From an uncultured Acetatifactor sp. (lineage in GTDB: Bacteria; Bacillota; Clostridia; Lachnospirales; Lachnospiraceae), in assembly GCA_910589035.1 (NCBI GenBank), contig CAJUSI010000021.1, positions 16,219 to 80,218 on the forward strand: a DNA stretch of 64,000 bases, read 5' to 3'. Below the pieces are notes generated by a model. The model was given only the letters and a program-made list of their open reading frames with translations, did not search any database and was not told where the DNA came from. This document shows positions 7,404 to 13,826 of the stretch, in pieces (the stretch's first letter is position 1; every line of letters starts with the position of its first letter). A program made the translations under genes and the position numbers.

Positions 7404-8381
7404 ATGGCAAAGAAGATCATAGCACTTGACGCAGGTCACGGTATGGGGACATTGGGCAAGCGGTGCCTGAAAAGCATCGATCCGGCCCAGACCCGGGAAT
7501 GGTACCTGAATGACAGGATTGCAGATCTGGTGGAGGAGGATCTGAAAAAGAATTATGACTGCACTGTTCTGCGTGTGGACGATACCACCGGGACAAAGGA
7601 TATCAGCCTGTCCGCCAGGGTAAAGGCGGCCAACAATGCAAAGGCGGACTTTTATATGAGTATCCACCACAATGCCGGGATTAACGGCGGAGCCGGCGGC
7701 GGGACGGTAGTATTTTACTATAACGATGCGGAGATGCGGGCAAAGGCGCAGCGCCTTTATAAAGCAGTAACAGCTCGGACCGGCCTGATTGGCAACCGGA
7801 GCAGCAAGGTGGCGGTGGGTGACCTTTACGTGATCAGGTATACCACCATGCCGGCCCTGCTGCTGGAAAATGGCTTTATGGATTCCACCCACGACACGCC
7901 GGTCATCTTGACTGCAGCCCACGCCGGGAAGACGGCGCAGGGGATCGTGGATTTCCTGGCCAAAGAGCTGGGGCTCAGCAAAAAGGATTCGGCGCAGGAT
8001 ATTCCCGTACCTGATAAGCCGCAGGAGAACGGACCTTATATTACCGTGAACAAGGGAGATACGCTTTCCGGAATCGGGAAGAGGCTGGGAGTGGCGTGGA
8101 AGGACATTGCAGACCTGAACGGCTTTGTAAGCCCATACACGCTCCGCAGCGGCCAGAAACTGCGCATACCGTCAAAAGCATCCGCGCAGCCGTATTATCC
8201 GGCATATACCAGCAAAAAGACCACTCTGGCAGTAGCATTGACCAGTCTGGGAATCAGCAGCTCCTATTCCTTCCGGGTGAAGATCGCCAAGGCAAACGGT
8301 ATCACCGGATATCTCGGCACTGCGGCGCAGAATACCAGGATGTACAATCTGCTGGCGGCCGGGCTGCTTAAGCGGGTATAG
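7404..8381 (+). CDS. N-acetylmuramoyl-L-alanine amidase (Amidase_3) with LysM, endolysin-like
   Basis: A 325-residue zinc amidase that cuts the amide bond between MurNAc and the stem peptide. The catalytic domain (about 1-185) shows LDAGHG at 8-13, a WYLND segment, SIHHNAG at 93-99 and LLLENGFMDS, giving the zinc and glutamate ligands of the Amidase_3 fold. A LysM domain follows (about 211-255: YITVNKGDTLSGIGKRLGV). The C-terminal 60 residues (FRVKIAKANGITGYLGTAA and onward) resemble cell-wall-binding tails of clostridial phage endolysins. There is no signal peptide, which fits a phage lysin released by a holin or by lysis. No phage genes surround it, so it looks like an orphan or domesticated lysin. 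Confidence 0.85.
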   Translation: MAKKIIALDAGHGMGTLGKRCLKSIDPAQTREWYLNDRIADLVEEDLKKNYDCTVLRVDDTTGTKDISLSARVKAANNAKADFYMSIHHNAGINGGAGGGTVVFYYNDAEMRAKAQRLYKAVTARTGLIGNRSSKVAVGDLYVIRYTTMPALLLENGFMDSTHDTPVILTAAHAGKTAQGIVDFLAKELGLSKKDSAQDIPVPDKPQENGPYITVNKGDTLSGIGKRLGVAWKDIADLNGFVSPYTLRSGQKLRIPSKASAQPYYPAYTSKKTTLAVALTSLGISSSYSFRVKIAKANGITGYLGTAAQNTRMYNLLAAGLLKRV

Positions 8382-8396
8382 TTGCGACGTCGCAAC
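8381..8396. repeat. 16-bp perfect palindrome after the amidase gene
   Basis: GTTGCGACGTCGCAAC begins at the last base of the amidase stop codon. No T-run follows. It could be a protein-binding site or a weak hairpin. Confidence 0.4.
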
Positions 8397-8703
8397 GGAC
8401 GGATGCTTTCCTTCTCATAAACAATATGTCCGCCGAGAGCCTGCTTGAATTTCTTTAGCTGATGACAGTACGATAGCGGATGCTATATATTTAATGGTTA
8501 AATCATGCAAATATAACGGACACGTTTTGTGTATTTTTATGTAGCGGACATACAGAAAACAAGATATTGTCTATGGGAAGGAGGATATGATAAAATGACA
8601 TATCCGGTTGCATATATAACAAATCTGATTCAGAAAACGGCGGTTTCCGATTCAGTTTTTCCGTATAATGCGGGGGGATTTATCAAAATGATGACTTGGA
8701 TTA
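8397..8703. other. Intergenic region, no gene
   Basis: AT-rich. The segment 8640-8690 looks like a second, decayed copy of the repeat core that follows at 8704 (GGCGGTTTCC...TTTTTCCGTATAA...GGGGGGATT). Confidence 0.35.
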
Positions 8704-8803
8704 GCGGTTCCTGATTTGGTTTTCCGTAAAAGGTGGAGGAATCAGCAAAAATGGAATTTTAAATGGCCGAAAAGGTGCGGCCTGGAGGTTCCGAGAGTAT
8801 ATC
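8704..8803 (+). repeat. Interspersed repeat family B, copy 1
   Basis: The core GATTTGGTTTTCCGTAAAAG then GTGGAGGAATCAGCAAAAAT is shared with 28735-28803 and, inverted, 51622-51690. The right end GGTTCCGAGAGTATAT matches the terminal motif of repeat family A, so the two families may share termini and a common mobilising enzyme. Confidence 0.55.
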
Positions 8804-8827
8804 TCCTTGAAAAGGAGGGACTGACTT

Positions 8828-8911
8828 ATGCCGGCCTATAAAATCATCATTGAGAAGGCGCGCAAAATAGTCCGTAAAAGGCCGGGGAGGCGTAAAATAA
8901 GAAGGCCATGA
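8828..8911 (+). CDS. Possible 27-residue basic peptide overlapping a lipoprotein remnant
   Basis: An ATG at 8828 follows a strong AAAAGGAGGG site at about 8-nt spacing. The frame encodes MPAYKIIIEKARKIVRKRPG and ends GRRKIRRP, with about 40% Lys/Arg. Its TGA overlaps the ATG of the next frame (ATGA, 8908-8911). No known family. The good ribosome binding site makes translation plausible; it might alternatively be the decayed start of a larger gene. Confidence 0.4.
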   Translation: MPAYKIIIEKARKIVRKRPGRRKIRRP

Positions 8912-9117
8912 TGAGAAAAAATAAGTGGACATTATTTCTGGCTGTGGTATTATATATGACAGGGTGTACGGCTGCAAAGGATGGGCCCGGGGTGCTGGAA
9001 ACGGATGACGGGGGAAGGAGCTTTTCCGTAGTCAGGGATTTGCCGGAGGAGATTGAGGGCTATCCCCAGGGATTCTCCTTTGCCGGAAATGAGGGATACA
9101 TAGCGGTATTCCTATAG
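8908..9117 (+). pseudogene. Lipoprotein gene, 5' remnant (BNR/YCF48-like beginning)
   Basis: The first 69 codons of a lipoprotein: a basic N-terminus, a hydrophobic helix and the lipobox YMTGC (16-20). They continue into ETDDGGRSFSVVRDLPEEIE and FSFAGNEGYIAV, which look like the opening blade of a beta-propeller of the BNR or YCF48 kind. The frame ends abruptly at 9117, far short of the several hundred residues such proteins need, and the next frame is unrelated. I read it as the 5' end of a deleted gene. If expressed, it would be a short lipopeptide. Confidence 0.6.
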
Positions 9118-9121
9118 TTAC

Positions 9122-9445
9122 ATGCAGGAAATTGGTATACATCATGTGCTTGATGTCAAATATACAAAGCTGTTTGCAGAAGTATGGTATTTGAGTATGA
9201 CAGCGCTGTTGGTGAAATGTTTATGTACGCCGGGTATTTATACCTGGATTGTGATGCTTCTGACAATAATGTTGATAAAATATAAGAAGATAAGTGGTTT
9301 GATTCTGTTCGTACCTTCGTACGTGAATATTATAGTGTGTCTGGCATCGCCGCTTGCTGACGCAATACGCTATGAACTGCCTGCGGTAGCATCGGTGCCG
9401 CTGCTGATCGTCCATGGACCGGAATTATCGCTCAGACCGGAATAA
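9122..9445 (+). pseudogene. C-terminal remnant of a polytopic membrane protein (GT-C/DUF6020-like)
   Basis: A 107-residue frame with about three membrane segments (WIVMLLTIMLIKYKK, ISGLILFVPSYVNIIVCLAS) and a final RYELPAVASVPLLI. That ending is typical of the last helix of large GT-C-type or DUF6020 membrane glycosyltransferases. No ribosome binding site precedes it, and it starts 4 nt after the lipoprotein remnant in another frame. Together the two remnants indicate one deletion that removed the 3' part of one gene and the 5' part of the other. The family is a recognition guess. Confidence 0.5.
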
Positions 9446-9481
9446 CACAGGGACTTGATAAAACATGGAGCAGGGAAACCG

Positions 9482-9574
9482 GTGATAAAAGCTTCCGGAA
9501 AGAGGAAGATACAGAGTTCCGGCAGAAACTTATTAAGAATAATGACGGCCAATCAGGAGGATACACAAAAGTGA
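9482..9574 (+). CDS. Possible 30-residue leader peptide overlapping the phosphatase gene
   Basis: A GTG at 9482 (context AAACCGGTG, as in repeat family A) opens a basic frame (MIKASGKRKIQSSGRNLLRI and ten more residues). Its TGA overlaps the GTG start of the next gene (GTGA, 9571-9574). The surrounding 9455-9530 resembles family A only loosely. Translation is unproven. Confidence 0.3.
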   Translation: MIKASGKRKIQSSGRNLLRIMTANQEDTQK

Positions 9575-10191
9575 AAATATATCTTTTCAGACATGGGGAA
9601 ACAGCATGGAATAAAGAAAGAAGGCTTCAGGGACAGAGCGATATTCCGCTGAATGAATTCGGCAGGGAACTGGCAATGAAAACGGCCGGAGCCCTGCAGG
9701 AGATTCCCTTTGACAGGGTATTTGCCTCTCCCCTGTCCCGGGCGGCGGAAACCGCCAGGATCATCAGGGGAGAAAGGAATATTCCCTTCCGGACGGACAG
9801 GCGGCTTATGGAAATGCATTTCGGTCAATACGAGGGGGACGCCTTCGACCCGCCCAAAACGGACCCGGCCCATCCCCTCTATCCTTTCCTGTGCAGGCCG
9901 GAGGATTATATAGCGGGCAGGGATGCGGAAACCTTTGAAGAGGTGACGGAGCGGGGAATGGACTTTTTGCGGGAGCAGATCATTCCCCTGGAGGGGAGTT
10001 GTGAAAATATCCTGATCGTGGCCCATGGTGCGTTTAACAGATGCCTTTTAAGCGGGATAGCGGACATCCCCAGAAAGGATTTCTGGAAGATAGGACTGCC
10101 TAACTGCGCCGCGTCCATCCTGTCCCTGGAAAACGGAAGATTCAGGATTCTGGAGGAAAGCAGGATCTATTATGAGGAAAAGAGGAAATGA
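9571..10191 (+). CDS. Histidine phosphatase family protein (phosphoglycerate mutase-like)
   Basis: A 206-residue cytoplasmic enzyme of the branch-1 histidine phosphatase superfamily. RHGETAWN (8-15) carries the phosphohistidine, FASPLSRAAETARI (51-64) the second arginine, and HFGQYEG the acid loop region. VAHGAFNR (150-157) supplies the second catalytic histidine. The substrate is not determined; cobalamin-pathway, broad-specificity and phosphoglycerate mutase-like members look alike. A GTG start follows GGAGGATACACAAAA. The stop overlaps the tatD-like gene by 4 nt, so the pair is coupled. Confidence 0.85.
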   Translation: MKIYLFRHGETAWNKERRLQGQSDIPLNEFGRELAMKTAGALQEIPFDRVFASPLSRAAETARIIRGERNIPFRTDRRLMEMHFGQYEGDAFDPPKTDPAHPLYPFLCRPEDYIAGRDAETFEEVTERGMDFLREQIIPLEGSCENILIVAHGAFNRCLLSGIADIPRKDFWKIGLPNCAASILSLENGRFRILEESRIYYEEKRK

Positions 10192-10964
10192 CAGCTATTT
10201 TTGACACCCATGCCCATTATGACGACAAAGCCTTCGACCAGGACAGGGAGGAGCTCCTGGAAGAACTGCCGAAAAGCGGAATCGCCCGGGTGGTGAATGT
10301 GGGAGCCGATTATGCCTCCTGCCTGCGTACCCTGGAGCTGACAGAGAAGTACGATTATATCTATGCCGCCATAGGCGTGCATCCCGGCAATACCCTGGAG
10401 CTGGAGAGCAGGAGCTGTGAATGGATCGCGGAGATGTGCAGCCGGAAAAAATGCGTGGCGCTCGGCGAGATCGGCCTGGACTATTACTGGAAGGAACCGG
10501 AACCTGAAATCCAGAAGAAATGGTTCGTCCGCCAGCTGGCTCTTGCCAGAGAGTGCGGGCTCCCTGTGGTGATTCATTCCCGGGACGCCGCGAAGGACAC
10601 GGTGGATATCATGACGGCGGAAAAGGCCCGGGAGATCGGCGGAGTCATCCACTGCTTTTCTTATACAAAGGAGACCGCCCGGACCTTTCTGGACATGGGG
10701 TTTTATTTTGGCATCGGCGGCGTTCTGACCTTTAATAATGCGAAAAAGCTGAAGGAGGCGGTGGAATACCTCCCCCTGGACAGAATCGTATTGGAGACGG
10801 ACTGTCCCTATCTGGCACCGGTTCCCCACAGGGGAAAAAGAAACAATTCCCTCTATCTTCCCCATGTGGTCTCTGCCCTGGCACAGATAAAAGGGCTTGA
10901 GGAGGAAGAGGTGCGGGAGACGGTCTGGGAGAATTCCCTGAGACTGTACCGCATGGAGGGATAA
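10188..10964 (+). CDS. TatD family metal-dependent hydrolase/DNase
   Basis: A 258-residue TIM-barrel hydrolase. It has the metal-binding DTHAHYDD (5-12), GEIGLDYYW (91-99), the histidines in VVIHSRDA (about 127-134) and GGVIHCFS (about 150-157), and the late ETDCPYLAP (about 202-210). These match the TatD/YcfH family of 3'-5' DNases and D-aminoacyl-like hydrolases. The ATG at 10188 overlaps the phosphatase stop (ATGA). A terminator follows. Confidence 0.9.
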   Translation: MTAIFDTHAHYDDKAFDQDREELLEELPKSGIARVVNVGADYASCLRTLELTEKYDYIYAAIGVHPGNTLELESRSCEWIAEMCSRKKCVALGEIGLDYYWKEPEPEIQKKWFVRQLALARECGLPVVIHSRDAAKDTVDIMTAEKAREIGGVIHCFSYTKETARTFLDMGFYFGIGGVLTFNNAKKLKEAVEYLPLDRIVLETDCPYLAPVPHRGKRNNSLYLPHVVSALAQIKGLEEEEVRETVWENSLRLYRMEG

Positions 10965-10997
10965 GCGTATCAGCGCTGTTTGCCATAGATTGCAGCT

Positions 10998-11029
10998 GGA
11001 TTCCCAGGGAGGGGGATCCGGCCTTTTTT
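10998..11029 (+). terminator. Terminator after the TatD-family gene
   Basis: The stem GGATTCCC/GGGGATCC (10998-11005 with 11012-11019) is followed by GGCC and six T residues. Confidence 0.6.
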
Positions 11030-11201
11030 ATGCTTTTGTATCTGCGCGGGAGCTCCGAGGGCCTGAGGAATATCCATCCAAGCTGCTGCCGGAAGAAATT
11101 GCCCTGCATCGACACAGGCACCGAAGTAATGTAAATTCCAATGAAAGTGAAGATTTTTCCGGGCAAGATTTTTCCCGGGCAAAACGCATTTGAATGAGAG
11201 C

Positions 11202-11300
11202 GGGTACATCCTATGCTCCTCGGGGCATACAAACGAATACCGAACGAAGTGAGGTTGGGGATAATGTCCCGCTGCTGTGAAGCCGGGGGCAAACTTTCTC
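11202..11300 (+). repeat. Interspersed repeat family C, diverged copy
   Basis: It shares GGTACATCC.ATGCT, CCGAACGAAGTGAGGTTGGG, ATGTCCCGCT and GGGGGCAAAC with copies at 4601 and 28501, but is more decayed and lacks their perfect CTCCTGC/GCAGGAG hairpin. Confidence 0.5.
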
Positions 11301-11603
11301 TGGCTTTACAGCCAGATACCCTGTCCAACACTGATAAATAATCTGACAAGCGCTTTTTACTGCACTGATGCACATTCCAAAGCAGGCTGGCGGGAACTGG
11401 CTGAGCATTTATATAATCATTAAAAAATACGATAAAACAATAATACAGTACAAAGTAAAATCATAAGGCCGCAAAAACGCAAGATCATAAAAATAAAATA
11501 GGACAATCCACATTGAAACAATAAATCAATAAAAAAGCACGGGAAATGCAATAAAAGAATGCATAAGGATAATATAAATCAATAACACATGTTAATAAGA
11601 CGC
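11301..11603. other. AT-rich intergenic region, no gene
   Basis: From 11405 the sequence is strongly A-rich, with repeated ATAAAA/AATAAA words and several possible -10 boxes. No reading frame or RNA fold is recognised. Confidence 0.4.
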
Positions 11604-11632
11604 TTGCGCAATGCCGAAATCTATGTTATTAT
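11604..11632 (+). promoter_or_regulatory. Candidate promoter of the leuA-like gene
   Basis: TTGCGC (11604-11609), a 17-nt spacer and TATTAT (11627-11632) would give a leader of about 180 nt. No leucine T-box or attenuator peptide was found in that leader. Confidence 0.5.
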
Positions 11633-11820
11633 TTTAGAATCAGCCGTGCAGGATGGACAATTCGGAAAGGGATTGCCTGGAAATAAGAGTATTTCAAAAT
11701 ATACGCCACAATGCCCCGGAAGTTCCGGAAGAAATGGCCATTTATTAAATGAAGCTTTTATTTCCTGACAGCCTCGCGATTCCGGAAGAGGTTCAGCGCG
11801 GGAGGAAAGGAAAGAGGATT

Positions 11821-13824
11821 ATGAAAGAGACAGTGATCAGTGAAAAATACGGCAAGACCTATCATATGCCTCCGGAGATAACATATGACTGGGTGAAAAA
11901 GGATACCATAGAGAAACCTCCCATCTGGTGCAGCGTGGATCTGCGGGACGGCAACCAGGCGCTGATAGATCCCATGCCACTGGAGGATAAGCTGGAATTT
12001 TTCAAGCTCCTGGTGGAGATCGGCTTCAAGGAGATCGAGGTGGGATTTCCCGCTTCCTCCGACACGGAATACAATTTCATCCGTGCCCTGATAGAGCGGA
12101 ACATGATTCCTGACGATGTGACCATCCAGGTGCTGACCCAGGCCAGAGAACATATTATCCGCAAGACCTTTGAGGCAGTGAAGGGAGCGCCCCATGCGGT
12201 GGTGCATCTGTATAATTCCACCTCCGTGGAGCAGCGGGAACAGGTGTTTAAAAAGGATCGGGAAGCCGTCAAGAAGCTTGCTGTGGACGGTGCAAAGCTG
12301 CTGAAGGAGATGGCGGAGGAGACGGAGGGGAGCTTTACCTTCGAGTACAGCCCGGAGAGCTTCTCCCAGACGGAGCCGGAGTACGCGCTGGAGGTGTGCA
12401 ATGCGGTGCTGGACGTGTGGCGGCCGGACGCGGACCACAAGGCCATTATCAATCTGCCCACCACGGTTCAGGTGGCCATGCCCCATGTATTTGCCTGCCA
12501 GGTGGAGTACATGCATAAACATATGAAATACCGGGAGAACGTGGTTCTGAGCGTACACCCCCATAACGACAGAGGCTGCGGCGTGAGCGACGCGGAGTTC
12601 GGAATTCTGGCGGGGGCGGATCGGGTGGAGGGTACTCTGTTCGGCAATGGGGAGCGCACCGGCAATGTGGATATTGTGACCGTTGCGGTCAATATGATGT
12701 GCCACGGTGTGGACAGCGGACTGGACTTTTCCGATATGATGAAGATCCGGGAGGCTTATGAGCGCTTTACGGGCATGAGGGTGCACGAGAGAGTGCCCTA
12801 TGCGGGAGACCTTGTGTTCACGGCATTTTCCGGCTCTCACCAGGACGCCATCAGCAAGGGTATGGCGTGGCGGAAGGAAGGAAAGAGCGGAAACCGCTGG
12901 GATGTGCCCTATCTGCCCATCGACCCGTCGGATGTGGGAAGAGAGTACGAATCCGATGTGATCCGCATCAACAGCGTGTCAGGTAAGGGGGGCGTGGCCT
13001 TTGTGCTCAAGGAGCAGTTCGGATTCGCCCTTCCGGCTGCCATGAAGGAAGAAGTGGGCTACCTGATCAAGGGTGTATCCGACAGGCGGCATCAGGAGCT
13101 GCACCCTTCGGAGGTTTACGCCATATTCGAAGAAAATTACATCAATCCTCACAGCGTCTTCCGGGTACCGGAATGCCATTTCCGCCAGGAAAAGGGAATC
13201 CAGGCGGAGGTGACCATCGAGCAGAACGGGAAGGAGAGAGTGATCAGGGCGGGAGGAAACGGCCGTCTCGATGCGGTCAGCAATGCAGTCAAGACCTATT
13301 TCGGTATCAGCTATCAGCTGTCGGTCTATGAGGAGCACGCCATCTCCAAGGGTTCCAGCGCCAGGGCTGCCGCCTATGTGGCGGTTCTGTGCGGCGGCAG
13401 GCTGTACTGGGGAGTGGGAGTGGATGAGGATATCATCAAGGCTTCCATCGCCGCCCTTGCCTCCGCCGTCAACCGGCTGGCAGCCGAACAGCATATCACG
13501 GAAGGACGGGAAGAGCGCATTGTGGAGATCATCAGCCATATCAAGAATGATTACATGAATGTGACGCTGGACAGCCTGTCCGAAACCTTCCATCTCTCCA
13601 AGCCCTATCTCTCCAAATATATTAAGGAAAAGGCGGGCATGACCTTCCAGGAGGCGGTGAGGAAGGAACGCATGAAGAGGGCGCGAACCCTGCTTCGGGA
13701 GACCAGCCAGAATGTGGAAACCGTAGCGGCGGAGGTGGGCTATGAGAACGTGGAGCATTTTAACCGCCTGTTTAAGAAAAGCTATGGGGTGACGCCTATG
13801 CAGTACCGCAGGCAGGGGGGATAA
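11821..13824 (+). CDS. leuA: 2-isopropylmalate synthase fused to a C-terminal AraC-type HTH domain
   Basis: A 667-residue protein. Residues 1 to about 555 form a 2-isopropylmalate synthase, which condenses acetyl-CoA with 2-ketoisovalerate as the first step of leucine synthesis. Visible motifs are CSVDLRDGNQALIDPM (37-52), SVHPHNDRGCG and GTLFGNGERTGNVD. A LeuA regulatory region with GNGRLDAVSNAVK follows. About 105 further residues form a two-helix-pair AraC DNA-binding domain: LSETFHLSKPYLSKYIKEKA, then VAAEVGYENVEHFNRLFKKS and GVTPMQYRR. The frame is uninterrupted, so this is a genuine fusion in this sequence. The start at 11821 follows AGGAAAGGAAAGAGG. A kinase gene starts 2 nt after the stop. 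The HTH could let the enzyme sense leucine-pathway state and bind DNA; that is inference. Confidence 0.9.
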   Translation: MKETVISEKYGKTYHMPPEITYDWVKKDTIEKPPIWCSVDLRDGNQALIDPMPLEDKLEFFKLLVEIGFKEIEVGFPASSDTEYNFIRALIERNMIPDDVTIQVLTQAREHIIRKTFEAVKGAPHAVVHLYNSTSVEQREQVFKKDREAVKKLAVDGAKLLKEMAEETEGSFTFEYSPESFSQTEPEYALEVCNAVLDVWRPDADHKAIINLPTTVQVAMPHVFACQVEYMHKHMKYRENVVLSVHPHNDRGCGVSDAEFGILAGADRVEGTLFGNGERTGNVDIVTVAVNMMCHGVDSGLDFSDMMKIREAYERFTGMRVHERVPYAGDLVFTAFSGSHQDAISKGMAWRKEGKSGNRWDVPYLPIDPSDVGREYESDVIRINSVSGKGGVAFVLKEQFGFALPAAMKEEVGYLIKGVSDRRHQELHPSEVYAIFEENYINPHSVFRVPECHFRQEKGIQAEVTIEQNGKERVIRAGGNGRLDAVSNAVKTYFGISYQLSVYEEHAISKGSSARAAAYVAVLCGGRLYWGVGVDEDIIKASIAALASAVNRLAAEQHITEGREERIVEIISHIKNDYMNVTLDSLSETFHLSKPYLSKYIKEKAGMTFQEAVRKERMKRARTLLRETSQNVETVAAEVGYENVEHFNRLFKKSYGVTPMQYRRQGG

Positions 13825-13826
13825 AT

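Noticed and set aside
11758..12840. Long minus-strand frame opposite the 2-isopropylmalate synthase
   Set aside because: It mirrors a recognised enzyme and has low-complexity His/Leu-rich antisense composition.
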